This document shows positions 34,334-43,122 of a stretch of 64,000 bases of DNA, one piece after another (position 1 is the first letter of the stretch; each line of letters starts with the position of its first letter). Under the pieces are notes generated by a model that made no database searches, was not told where the DNA came from, and saw only the letters and a program-made list of their open reading frames with translations. This stretch comes from Rhodopirellula islandica. Lineage in GTDB: Bacteria; Planctomycetota; Planctomycetia; Pirellulales; Pirellulaceae. The position numbers and the translations under genes are program-made. The stretch spans positions 1-64,000 of the forward strand of contig NZ_LECT01000007.1 of the NCBI RefSeq assembly GCF_001027925.1, read 5' to 3'.

Positions 34334-34906
34334 ATGGATCTGCGTCATCACGTTCGTGACATCCCGGATTATCCCAAGCCCGGCATTCTTTTTCGGGACA
34401 TCACTCCCCTGCTCGCTCATCCGGATGCGCTCAATGCGGCGGTCGATGAGATGGCGAAGCCTTTTCTCGACCAGAAGATCGACGTGGTCGCGGCCGCCGA
34501 AGCTCGAGGATTCATCTTCGGAACGCCCTTGGCGATGCGGCTCAACGCGGGGTTCGTGCCGATCCGAAAACCGGGCAAGCTGCCCTTCGATTTGCACTCC
34601 TTTGCGTACGAACTGGAGTACGGCACCGACGAGTTGCAAATTCACGTGGATGGAATCAAACCCGGCCAACGGGTGTTGATTGTGGATGACCTGTTGGCCA
34701 CCGGGGGAACGGTGGAAGCCTGTTTGCGTCTGCTGGAAAAATGCGACGCTGAAATTGTCGGCTGCTCGTTCTTGATCCATCTGGTCGCCTTGGGAGGCGA
34801 AGCTCGTTTGTCGCCGTACCACATTCACAGTGTGTTGGAATACGGTGGCGATGATGCGGAGGATGAACTCAGCATCCAAAACCGGCCGCCCGGACCGAGT
34901 GTTTGA
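34334..34906 (+). CDS. apt: Adenine phosphoribosyltransferase
   Basis: 190 residues from the ATG at 34334, chosen because MDLRHHVRDIPDYPKPGILFRDITPLL matches the family N-terminus; an upstream ATG at 34286 adds 16 atypical residues. Type I phosphoribosyltransferase with AAAEARGFIFGTPLA, the RKPGKLPF flexible loop and the PRPP-binding VLIVDDLLATGGT motif at about 127-139. It converts adenine and PRPP to AMP in purine salvage. The C-terminus is slightly longer than the usual 170-180 residues. Confidence 0.95.
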   Translation: MDLRHHVRDIPDYPKPGILFRDITPLLAHPDALNAAVDEMAKPFLDQKIDVVAAAEARGFIFGTPLAMRLNAGFVPIRKPGKLPFDLHSFAYELEYGTDELQIHVDGIKPGQRVLIVDDLLATGGTVEACLRLLEKCDAEIVGCSFLIHLVALGGEARLSPYHIHSVLEYGGDDAEDELSIQNRPPGPSV

Positions 34907-34920
34907 TTCAAGTGGCTCAG

Positions 34921-34948
34921 GGTCACAGGTCACAGGTCACAGGTCACA
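34921..34948. repeat. 7-bp tandem repeat, 4 copies
   Basis: Four perfect copies of GGTCACA in the short gap between apt and the convergent glycosyltransferase gene. Confidence 0.9.
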
Positions 34949-34982
34949 GGACTGGCGGGGTGATTGTTCGCCCCGCAGTGGT

Positions 34983-35876
34983 TCATCTGCCGTTGCGGTG
35001 AGCGATCAAGCTGCGCAGAGTTGTCATCGCGGTTCGAGCGTTGCGGGAGTATTCAGGGGCTCGCAGGTCAGCGTTGTAGTGCGTGGGCACTTCCATGATC
35101 GTCAGCGCTGACTTCGCAACTTTGGCGGTGATCTCGGCGTCGATTCCAGGTCCGGTTTCAGTCAACGGCAAGGAGCGGATCAAATCGCCCAAGAAGACTT
35201 TGTGGCCGGTTTCGAGATCCGAAAGGTGCAGTCCGGTGGTCATGTTGCTGCAGGAGGTCAGGCAGCGGTTGACGATGCGGCACATTCGGTTGCCCAGTCC
35301 ACCACGCAAGTTGTTTTGGTGTGATCCGCCGCGACGCATGGAGCGTGAACCATAAACGACATCGGCTTGTTCTTCGAGAATGGGCCAGATCGCGCCGAGT
35401 AGATCGGCTGGGTCGTAGGCCATGTCTGCGTCTTGAATGGCAACGACGTGGCCACGGGTGTGACGCAAAGCCATGCGGATGGTGGAACCGCGGCCATGAT
35501 GACGCAGTCGTCGCAGGATGGTGCGGTTGGGCCGCAAAGGCAACCCACGCAGGTAATGCCAACTTCCATCCACGCTGCCGTCATCGACCAGGATGGTTTC
35601 CGTTGCCGGAGGCATGACTTCTTCGATGCGATCAATCACTTCGGGAATGAATTCCCGGCAATTGTGAATGGGAACGATGACCGAGACATCGATTTGTTTG
35701 ACCGGCGAAGCACCGCTGGCAATTTGGTTTGCTTCGGCAATCAGTCCGAGTGTGTCGTCGATCCGCCGAAGGATCTCATCCGGGTTGAGCGTCTCTTCCC
35801 GAGTGGTCAGCGCTTGGTCCAGATCTTCAGGTGCCGCCAGGTACTTCTCGACACTTGGTTGGAAAGTCGTCGTCAT
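34983..35876 (-). CDS. Glycosyltransferase family 2 (dolichol-phosphate mannosyltransferase-like)
   Basis: 297 residues from the ATG at 35876; the frame continues to 35954. A charged 60-residue N-terminal region is followed by a GT-A domain: VSVIVPIHNCREF, TILVDDGSVDGSW, GSTIRMALRHTRGHVVAIQDADMAYDP (metal-binding DAD) and DVVYGSRSMRRGG. The architecture resembles DPM1/polyprenol-phosphate glycosyltransferases without C-terminal membrane helices, so it would act at the cytoplasmic side of the membrane. Donor and acceptor cannot be assigned. It is convergent with apt. Confidence 0.9.
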   Translation of the reverse strand: MTTTFQPSVEKYLAAPEDLDQALTTREETLNPDEILRRIDDTLGLIAEANQIASGASPVKQIDVSVIVPIHNCREFIPEVIDRIEEVMPPATETILVDDGSVDGSWHYLRGLPLRPNRTILRRLRHHGRGSTIRMALRHTRGHVVAIQDADMAYDPADLLGAIWPILEEQADVVYGSRSMRRGGSHQNNLRGGLGNRMCRIVNRCLTSCSNMTTGLHLSDLETGHKVFLGDLIRSLPLTETGPGIDAEITAKVAKSALTIMEVPTHYNADLRAPEYSRNARTAMTTLRSLIAHRNGR

Positions 35877-36101
35877 AGGTTGTCGCTTTGAAGTTGCCGT
35901 GTGAATCGCTGTGGAATAGCGATCGGGGCACATCGCCACGGAAACTATGGGCAACGAATCTCAGCCGAGCATGCTCGACCGAGATTTTCGATTGAGAGGA
36001 CCTTCCCTTTGGTACCTCTTGTTTCGGATTGCAACGGTTGCAGCAATCGAGGACAGCAGGCCACATCGAAGACGTGGCCTGCGTCACGACCGTTCAGCGA
36101 A

Positions 36102-38114
36102 TCAGGGAGCGGTGAACTTCGAATTGGGACCCAGAGTTCCCATTCCCGCGGCGGGACTGTGGTCGAGCACATAGGGTCCCAGGGTTCGGTCCAGGTGCAG
36201 CAGCAATCGAGTTTCGGCGGTCGGTTTCAGACGGCGAGCCGGTTCGAAGTCTTCCGTGTAAACAGCACCGGTCGTGATCCGAACCTCGTCGATCTTGCCC
36301 AGGAACGGTCGTGTCGGTTGTCCGGCATTGTCCGTGTCGGCTCCCACGTACAACGGGTAAGTGTTGGTCTTGCGAGTGCCCTTGGCGGCGACGGACGCGA
36401 GCTGCTTGCCTCCCACATAGATCCGTACATTTTCACCATCGAAGATACCGGCCACGTGAGTCCACTTGTTCACGGCAAGTTTGTCCTTGGCTCCGGCGGA
36501 GTAGTACTTGCCGTCCAGGTTGACGTCAAATTGAGGCACTCCCTCATCGGAGAAGATCGCGAATTCGCTTCTTTCCGTTTTGGCGATCACGCCACGCATG
36601 CCTTCTGTCTGGCTGGGGTTCAGCCAAGCTTCCAGCGTGAACGGGCCGTCGGGCAACGCCAGTGATTCCGAATCGACGCGAATCGCGGAACGCTCGCCGG
36701 TCACTTCCAGGCACTGGTTGTTCTGACCGCTGAAGTAGTCCGCTGGCACGGCGGCCAATTGCAGTTGGACAGGCGTCGAGACGCTGGGCAGCTCAATGCG
36801 AGTGGAGTCGCCGATGATGACACGATCCAGTTCGATCCGAGGGATCGTCCAGGTCGCGGTGTCGTCGGCGAGACGTCGGAGTTTCACCGTGAATGTTTCG
36901 CTGGTTCCAGCCGCCAAGGTGAAGTGGTCGTGATCCAGTGAGCTGAGCCAATCTCGCGACGCGATTCCGACCGACGCGGTCACATCCATGTCACGTGGCG
37001 AAGGGTTCTTGATCGTCACCGTGACTTGTCCAGCGGCAGATCCATCGGTGTTCAATAGAAGTTCGCTGTCGGTGATCATCGGACGTACTTTGCGAGCTTG
37101 ATTGATCTCGTCTACAAACTCGGGTGTGAATTGGGTTGGGTCCATGACCGCGCCAACTGGCAACGATGCGACCGAGATGTCATCGGGACGAACGGTGACC
37201 ACGTTCAAGTGATGCAGGTAACCCGCACCGGGGATGTCCGCCGATAGGTTTCCACCGGTCGTCGCCAGTGTGTAGTACTCGATGCCATCTTTGGGGCCAT
37301 CGTAGCGCATGTGGTGAATGTGGCCGGCGAACACGGCGGAAACATTGCCCGCGTCCTTCATCAGGCCATGGACGGCGTCCCAGTTCGATCCGGTGTAGCC
37401 GCCACCGATCCAGCGAGGGTGGTGCAGGAAGACGAACACGTGATCCAAGTCTTTGTGTTGCTTCAGGGCTTCGGTGAGAAACTCGAGCTGCTTGTCGCTC
37501 ATCCGTTGAAGCTTGCCGACATTGAATGCCTTTTGGTTGGTGACAGGGTCCCCCTCGTCGCTGTAGAGAACGACAAAGCCAGCGTTCTTGTGGCGGAACG
37601 TGTACCAAAGTGGGCCGAAGTGTTCTTCGTAGTTTGAGTCGTGTTGGCCCTGGGGTGCGGGACCTTTGCCACGCCAGTACACGTCGTGGTTGCCAGCCAC
37701 GGGGAACCAACGCACATCCAGTTCGTTCATGATCTCTTTGTACTCGGCCATCTGCCGCATCCACTCGGGTTTCTCGTTGTACCCTTGGATCAAATCACCC
37801 ACCGTCATCACCAAGTCGGGCGACAACAAGTTGGTGTCCTGGACGGCTTGTTCCAACACCTTCAGTCCAGCGGGAACGCCACCGGTACGGTCACCGTAGA
37901 CGACGAATTGAAACGCGTCTTCTTCCACGGCCAGCGGCAGAACCTGCGAACTCTCTCGAGTCGTGTAGAAGCTTTCGTTGGGCGGGTGCTCATGCGAGTG
38001 GCTTTCGTCACCATCATGGGCGGACGATGTGGCTGTCAGGCCAGCGGCGGAAACGAGGCACAAAAGCCCCGCCGCGAACGATTTGTTCAGGAGGGGGGAA
38101 AAACAGGTGGGCAT
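36102..38114 (-). CDS. Metallophosphoesterase with C-terminal LamG-like domain
   Basis: 670 residues. Signal peptide about 1-32, then a His/Asp-rich linker (HDGDESHSHEH). A calcineurin-like phosphoesterase domain spans about 68-315, with VYGDRTG, MTVGDLIQGYNE, PVAGNHDVYW, VFLHHPRWIGG and FAGHIHHMRYDG as metal ligands. The usual first GDxH has Arg in place of His (GDRTG). A beta-sandwich region follows (about 360-480), then a LamG/concanavalin-like domain (about 495-645: FTLEAWLNPSQTEGMRGVIAKTE, TRPFLGKIDEVRI) that may bind glycans. Probably periplasmic or secreted. Transcribed alone. Confidence 0.9.
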   Translation of the reverse strand: MPTCFSPLLNKSFAAGLLCLVSAAGLTATSSAHDGDESHSHEHPPNESFYTTRESSQVLPLAVEEDAFQFVVYGDRTGGVPAGLKVLEQAVQDTNLLSPDLVMTVGDLIQGYNEKPEWMRQMAEYKEIMNELDVRWFPVAGNHDVYWRGKGPAPQGQHDSNYEEHFGPLWYTFRHKNAGFVVLYSDEGDPVTNQKAFNVGKLQRMSDKQLEFLTEALKQHKDLDHVFVFLHHPRWIGGGYTGSNWDAVHGLMKDAGNVSAVFAGHIHHMRYDGPKDGIEYYTLATTGGNLSADIPGAGYLHHLNVVTVRPDDISVASLPVGAVMDPTQFTPEFVDEINQARKVRPMITDSELLLNTDGSAAGQVTVTIKNPSPRDMDVTASVGIASRDWLSSLDHDHFTLAAGTSETFTVKLRRLADDTATWTIPRIELDRVIIGDSTRIELPSVSTPVQLQLAAVPADYFSGQNNQCLEVTGERSAIRVDSESLALPDGPFTLEAWLNPSQTEGMRGVIAKTERSEFAIFSDEGVPQFDVNLDGKYYSAGAKDKLAVNKWTHVAGIFDGENVRIYVGGKQLASVAAKGTRKTNTYPLYVGADTDNAGQPTRPFLGKIDEVRITTGAVYTEDFEPARRLKPTAETRLLLHLDRTLGPYVLDHSPAAGMGTLGPNSKFTAP

Positions 38115-38766
38115 GTTGCAATTTCGAGCAAGGAGGGGGCGTGGAAAAACAAGGCATCAACCTACGCAATCCAGAGTTTAGCCCAAGTGGACCAGCTGTG
38201 AATTTTGAGCGAAGAACTGGAGGGTGAGACTACTTGAGTTCCCCACCCTGGGGAGGGCGAGTTGCTTCGTGCTTTAGACTCCCCTCGGAGATCAAAAACA
38301 GAGCCCAGGGTGCCAGCCTGGATTCGAAACGGCGGGAATAGTGAGGGGGCATGCTGGATCACGAGGTGCAACAACTGCCGTCGCTCCGCCACTGGTTGTG
38401 TGGGGCCGGGGGATCGAACAACCGCGGAGCGGTGACATCGGTCAGTCTCGGGGCTTTGATCCGAGGTTTTGGTTGCAAACCCATGCCGGGAAAGCCGCGG
38501 AGCGGCGACAGATGGCGAGCGATGAGTGGTGGATTGCAAATTGCAAAATGCAAATCTCAAAATCGGGGCTGGCGTGGGGATGTGGTGCGGTGCCTCGCTC
38601 ACGCGTCGGGCTTTCCATTCGACGGGCTTGGAAGCCCATCGTACGGCGAGCACGAGCACGAGCACGAGCACGAGAAGCTAGAAGCTAGAAGCTAGAAGCT
38701 AGAAGCTAGAAGCTAGAAGCCTCAGGCCACCTCACGCTTCGGGATAGGAAGCGCGCGAAACGAGGG
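38115..38766. other. Repeat-rich intergenic region
   Basis: About 650 bp with no credible gene. It contains two near-identical CCGCGGAGCGG-GACA words (near 38418 and 38495), the 18-bp word CCTCGCTCACGCGTCGGG (38593-38610) whose complement recurs at 54828-54845, and the tandem arrays at 38648-38720. Open frames on the + strand here only translate the repeats. Confidence 0.6.
38648..38720. repeat. Adjacent hexamer and heptamer tandem arrays
   Basis: Four copies of GAGCAC (38648-38671) are followed by six full copies of AAGCTAG plus a partial one (38675-38720). Both arrays are perfect. They lie about 50-120 bp downstream of the minus-strand glycoside hydrolase gene. Confidence 0.92.
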
Positions 38767-40473
38767 TCAGCCGTTGGCGAGATGTTCATCCGATTGGATG
38801 GGTGGGGTGAAACGCTCGACAGTCAGGTGGGACACCCGCAGGTTGCCGCTTTCCAGGTTGAATCCGACGGCACCCTGGTGGAACGTTTGGTCTGCCAATG
38901 AGAGCAACACATGGCCGCCGACGGACACCTCGATGTAGCTGCCGTAAGCAATCAATTGCAGTTCGACTTCGCCTCGGATTTCTCGTTCCCAGTATCCAGC
39001 TTGCAGGCTTTGGAACTGCATCGTTTCTTCGCCCGAGCCGTCGGGCCCGCTGCCCCAGGCACGCAATTGAGCGACACCTTTGAACAGATCCAGCGACAGG
39101 TAGTATCCGTCATGCGTTTCGCGATCGAGTCGAAACCCAACACCGCATTTGCCCTCGTCCATCATCTTCAGATGACATTTCAATCGAAAGCAGCTGAGGT
39201 TTTCGTCCAAAACAAAGCACTGGAAACCAGACTCGCAATCCAAGTCAAATGAGTTGTCTTTGGAAGTCCGAGCGGACTGGCATGCGACGGGTTTGATGGG
39301 GGAGAGTTGCTCGACCTGGATCGAACGATCGACCAAGGAGTCGAAGCCTTCAAACGTGTGGACTTCCAGTTGGCCGTTTGGCAATCTTGAGATGCGTTTC
39401 GGAGGTGGCATCAAATTTCCGGTTTGCCGATCATCGCCGCCGGGCGTGAAGAAGCTCCAAAGCAAAACACCATGGTCATCAATCGTGATTCGGCCGGCGT
39501 AGTTGCCGGTGGCCAGTAGCACGTTGTCGGAGTAGGTCCGCCATGGTTTGCCGATTTTCTCGGTGTGCCAATACCGGATCTTGGCATCTTCCCGCATGCT
39601 GCCGACGAGATAGTAGTCGCCGTTGATCTTGAACAGGTTGGGCACTTCGATGTCGTCGTACAGGCCGGGATGATGAAGTGGAGGTCGTTGTTGGAACTGG
39701 TTGGGTTCCACCTCTTCCATCACCGCCACACAGCCGCGGCGAACAATCGGGCCGTGGTTGACTCGGCCTGCCGCCAGCAACCAGCCGCGTCCGTTTTCGT
39801 GGTAATAGAACGGGTCTCGCCAGGAAACCCAGTTGCGAGCTTCATCAATCTCTGACTCGTAGTGCTCGCGATCGGGACTGAGTGGGAAGCAGCTTTTCAT
39901 GTCTTGTTTGAACGGAGGCTGGGGCGGCCGTCCGGGCAGATCGTACGGCAAAGCGGATCGCCGATCTTTCCACGCAACGGGGGCCTTCGTCCAGCAATAC
40001 AGGTCATCGCTTTCTGCCATCCCGAGTCGTTGTTTCGCGCCGTGGTCTCGCCGTGACAGCCCGGTGTAGAACATCCGCCACGATCCGGGCCGGTGCGGGT
40101 TGGGGCTGACATGCATTGTCCACAGCATGGAATCATCCCATCCGCCGGGGTTGCCAATGAACAAGGCGTTCTCGACACGTCGCCACGAGAAGCAGTTGTC
40201 ACTGACGGCGTGTGCGATGAAGTCGTGGTTGGGAAGGACGAGATGAAAAAGATGGTAGATGCCGTCGTGATAGAGGACATCGACGTCACCGAGAGTCTTG
40301 CGGGTGCCGGCTGTTTCTGAATACATGCAGATGGAAGGTGAAAAGGACGTGGCGGCCAGGTGGAGCGGTGAAACTTGCGAGCCAGCTTGTGGTGGATCGC
40401 AGAATTGAGATCGACCTGGATCTGACAACAGATTCTGCTTGGAAGAAGGGAAAGGTTGAAGCCCACCGCACAC
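38767..40473 (-). CDS. GH32/GH43-like five-bladed propeller glycosidase-like protein
   Basis: Up to 568 residues; the start is uncertain and an internal ATG at 40326 would give 519. No signal peptide is obvious. The propeller (about 50-370) has SPSICMYSETAG, GDVDVLYHDGIYHLFH, WDDSMLWTMHVSPNPH, WRDPFYYHENGRGWLLAAG and DIEVPNLFKINGDYYLVG, resembling the catalytic Asp/RDP/Glu pattern of GH32/43/62-like enzymes. The C-terminal beta-sandwich (about 405-555) has a concanavalin-like look (VGFRLDRETHDGYYLSLD). The RDP and EVP motifs support activity on a glycoside; the substrate is unknown. Confidence 0.8.
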   Translation of the reverse strand: MCGGLQPFPSSKQNLLSDPGRSQFCDPPQAGSQVSPLHLAATSFSPSICMYSETAGTRKTLGDVDVLYHDGIYHLFHLVLPNHDFIAHAVSDNCFSWRRVENALFIGNPGGWDDSMLWTMHVSPNPHRPGSWRMFYTGLSRRDHGAKQRLGMAESDDLYCWTKAPVAWKDRRSALPYDLPGRPPQPPFKQDMKSCFPLSPDREHYESEIDEARNWVSWRDPFYYHENGRGWLLAAGRVNHGPIVRRGCVAVMEEVEPNQFQQRPPLHHPGLYDDIEVPNLFKINGDYYLVGSMREDAKIRYWHTEKIGKPWRTYSDNVLLATGNYAGRITIDDHGVLLWSFFTPGGDDRQTGNLMPPPKRISRLPNGQLEVHTFEGFDSLVDRSIQVEQLSPIKPVACQSARTSKDNSFDLDCESGFQCFVLDENLSCFRLKCHLKMMDEGKCGVGFRLDRETHDGYYLSLDLFKGVAQLRAWGSGPDGSGEETMQFQSLQAGYWEREIRGEVELQLIAYGSYIEVSVGGHVLLSLADQTFHQGAVGFNLESGNLRVSHLTVERFTPPIQSDEHLANG

Positions 40474-40738
40474 GGCTATTCGGCTCTCGCGATGGATTTG
40501 TCAGAAACGAGGGAGAGCGGCGGAGAGAAATTGCGTGAAACGAGCGGGGTGGATGGCGTTTCACGCACAGCAGGGGCGATTTGCCCGCAATTCCGCCAGG
40601 GAGGAAGCTGAGCGATCGCCGACGAGAGGCTGGTGGGAGGGGATGAAGGGTGTACAGAGCTGATCTGTCAGCGGCGCCGTCGTTTTGCTACTTCTGAAGT
40701 TTGAAAGAGTACGCTTCCGCCGACTTGATTCAGAACCA

Positions 40739-41935
40739 GTGATTCCAACCCGTCTGACTCGCACGATTCTCTTCGAGATCCTCCGGATCTTTATCGTTGC
40801 GCTGTTCGTGTTGACGACCCTGATTCTGCTGATTGCGGTCGGACGCGAATTGATTCGCAAGGGTTTGGGGCCGATGGCGGTCCTGCAACTGTTGCCTTTC
40901 GCGATCCCGATTTCACTGCAGCACGCGGTTCCGGCGACGGCGTTGTTTTCGGTTTGCTGCGTCTATGGACGGATGGCCGCTGATGGAGAGATTTCCACGG
41001 TCAAAGCATCGGGGATCTCACCACTGAGGTTGCTGCAGCCTGCGATCGTGTTCGCTGCTTTGCTCAGCCCGGTCGCGGTGTACTGCAGCGACATGGCGGT
41101 TTCGTGGGGAAAGCCTGGCGTCAAACGAGTCGTGTTGCTCTCGATCGAAGACATCGCCTATCGGTTGTTGGAATCCGATCACTCGTACACTTCGGATCAT
41201 GGTTTCTCGATTCATGTCCGCGAGATTGTGGATCGCCGCATGATTTCGCCGCGTGTGACCGTGCGTGGCAAAGGCGACGATGCGTTCACCGTGACCGCCA
41301 GTGAAGGTCAGTTGATGATGGACGAAGAGACGCAGTCTCTCGTTCTAAAACTGGTCGACAGCGAAATGATTCGTGGCAAAGCTCTGCAGGGATTCATTCC
41401 TGGGGAGCATCGTTTCGAAATTCCGTTGGGCAACGCGTTGGAAGAAGATGACATTTCAACGCGGAGTCCCAGTGAGTTGCCGTTGCGATTGATTCGGAAT
41501 GAACGCCTTCGGCAACGGGAACGCACGCACGCGAAAATTGGGGAGTTGGCCGCGTTCACCGGGTTTTCATTGTTGACCTCACGGCCCTCTGAAATTGGGG
41601 GTGAAAAATCGGCGTTGATTCAGTCGAATCTGCAGGCCAGTCGCCATCGTCTGACGCGTTTGCAGACGGAGCCATGGCGTCGGTGGGCGGAAGGGTTCAC
41701 CTGTTTCTTCTTTGTGCTGGTGGGAGCTCCGCTTGCCATCCTTGCCAAGACCAGTGATTACTGGACGACGTTTGGGATGTGTTTTCTGCCGACCATTCTG
41801 GTTTATTACCCGCTCTATTTGTTGGGGCTGGACCAGGCCAAGGCGGGTGACATGCCGCCGTATGGGGTTTGGATCGGCAACGTGGTGTTGTCCGGTGTCG
41901 GCATGGTCTTGGTCGCTCGCGTGCGGCGGTATTGA
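40739..41935 (+). CDS. LptF/LptG family permease
   Basis: 398 residues from the GTG at 40739, chosen because it places LTRTILFEILRIFIVALFV as the N-terminal helix as in the family; a TTG at 40685 is an alternative. Three N-terminal helices, a large periplasmic domain (about 140-275) and three C-terminal helices, with GEISTVKASGISPLRLLQP in the coupling-helix region and FTCFFFVLVGAPLAI at helix 4. This YjgP/YjgQ family exports lipopolysaccharide from the inner membrane with the LptB ATPase. Only one paralogue is present here. Confidence 0.88.
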   Translation: MIPTRLTRTILFEILRIFIVALFVLTTLILLIAVGRELIRKGLGPMAVLQLLPFAIPISLQHAVPATALFSVCCVYGRMAADGEISTVKASGISPLRLLQPAIVFAALLSPVAVYCSDMAVSWGKPGVKRVVLLSIEDIAYRLLESDHSYTSDHGFSIHVREIVDRRMISPRVTVRGKGDDAFTVTASEGQLMMDEETQSLVLKLVDSEMIRGKALQGFIPGEHRFEIPLGNALEEDDISTRSPSELPLRLIRNERLRQRERTHAKIGELAAFTGFSLLTSRPSEIGGEKSALIQSNLQASRHRLTRLQTEPWRRWAEGFTCFFFVLVGAPLAILAKTSDYWTTFGMCFLPTILVYYPLYLLGLDQAKAGDMPPYGVWIGNVVLSGVGMVLVARVRRY

Positions 41936-42051
41936 AGGTTAAAGCGACCAGGAACGGTTCGCCACACGTTCTGTTCGACGGGGTAGGTTTGGTTTTACAA
42001 TCACAGGTGTCGTTTGATTTTCAAACCCACTGCACCTGTTGAGGAATTTCC

Positions 42052-42909
42052 ATGCTGTTCCGACGTTGTGAAGCCAGTCCCCTTCGAGTCTCGTATTCGG
42101 CGTTGTTGTTCGCTGGAGTTCTGTTTGCCGGTTCGGTTGGGTCGGCTTCGGTCGTCAACGCAGAAGTGCAGACACAAACGATTGTTTACAACGACGGCGA
42201 CGTGGTGCTGGAAGGGTTCCTGGCATTCGACACCAAGGTTCGTCCTGCGGGAACACAGTCTGACGCGGGGAAACCGGGCGTGTTGGTGGTCCATCAGTGG
42301 ATGGGGCTGACGGATTATGAACGTCGGCGTTGCCGTCAGTTGGCTGAACTGGGCTACATCGCCTTTGCACTGGATATCTATGGCCGTGGCGATCGGCCGA
42401 AGGACACGACCGAGGCGGCTGAGTTTGCGGGCAAGTACAAAAGTGATCGAGAGCTTTACCGACGTCGCCTGAATTTGGGGTTGGACCAACTTCGCAAAGC
42501 GGACAACGTTGCCACAGATCAGTTGGCTGCGATTGGGTATTGCTTCGGCGGAACAGGAGCGATCGAACTGGCTCGCAGTGGCGCGGACGTCCAGGGCATC
42601 GTCAGTTTCCATGGAGGGTTGGATTCACCGACCCCAGAAGACGGCGGCAACATCCAAGCGAAAATTTTGGTCTGCCATGGCGCCGACGACCCCTTTGTTC
42701 CTGAGGCCGAAATCGAAGCCATGATCGCGGAGTTCAACGAACATGACGTCGATTGGCAGATGAACGTTTATGCCCACGCGGTCCACTCGTTCACGCAGCC
42801 AATGGCTGGCAACGACAACAGCAAAGGCGCGGCCTACAACGAAAAGGCTGACCTGCGTTCGTGGGACGCCATGCGGGTGTTCTTCCACGAACTGTTCGCG
42901 AAAAACTAG
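42052..42909 (+). CDS. Dienelactone hydrolase family protein, secreted
   Basis: 285 residues. Signal peptide about 1-40. Alpha/beta-hydrolase fold: VVHQWMGLTDYERRRCRQLAELGY, nucleophile Cys in IGYCFGGTGA (Cys in place of Ser, as in dienelactone hydrolases), acid Asp in VCHGADDPFVP and His in YAHAVHSFTQP. It hydrolyses lactones or esters; the natural substrate is unknown. The stop TAG is the first base pairs of element E copy 2. Confidence 0.92.
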   Translation: MLFRRCEASPLRVSYSALLFAGVLFAGSVGSASVVNAEVQTQTIVYNDGDVVLEGFLAFDTKVRPAGTQSDAGKPGVLVVHQWMGLTDYERRRCRQLAELGYIAFALDIYGRGDRPKDTTEAAEFAGKYKSDRELYRRRLNLGLDQLRKADNVATDQLAAIGYCFGGTGAIELARSGADVQGIVSFHGGLDSPTPEDGGNIQAKILVCHGADDPFVPEAEIEAMIAEFNEHDVDWQMNVYAHAVHSFTQPMAGNDNSKGAAYNEKADLRSWDAMRVFFHELFAKN

Positions 42910-43032
42910 TGGTCTGTCAAAGTTAAAAGTTAGGGTTGTTCGTAGTGGACGAGGCGACGAGTCCTTGGTTTTGACGCCAGTTCAGGACTCGTCGCCTCGT
43001 CCACTACCCTAAAAACAAGTCCTCACAGACCA
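42910..43032. repeat. 123-bp inverted-repeat element E, copy 2
   Basis: Bounded by CTAGTGGTCTGT (42906-42917) and ACAGACCACTAG (43025-43036), a perfect 12-bp terminal inverted repeat. The internal 24-bp arms GTAGTGGACGAGGCGACGAG + TCCT and their complement pair perfectly. Same length as copy 1. Again directly after a TAG stop and between convergent genes (dienelactone hydrolase and RbgA-type GTPase). Confidence 0.88.
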
Positions 43033-43122
43033 CTAGCGAGTCGTCGCCAAACCATTTCGCTGGTTCTTGGTCGTGACACCAATCGGCGGAATGCTGGTCG
43101 AGCAATGATGTTTCGGCAGTGG

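Noticed and set aside
38341..38695. Two 114-115-residue frames over the tandem arrays
   Set aside because: They translate repeats (EHEHEHE-like) and dispersed words; the frames overlap each other.
38648..38720. Possible CRISPR array
   Set aside because: Units are 6-7 bp with no spacers; these are simple tandem repeats and no cas gene is present.
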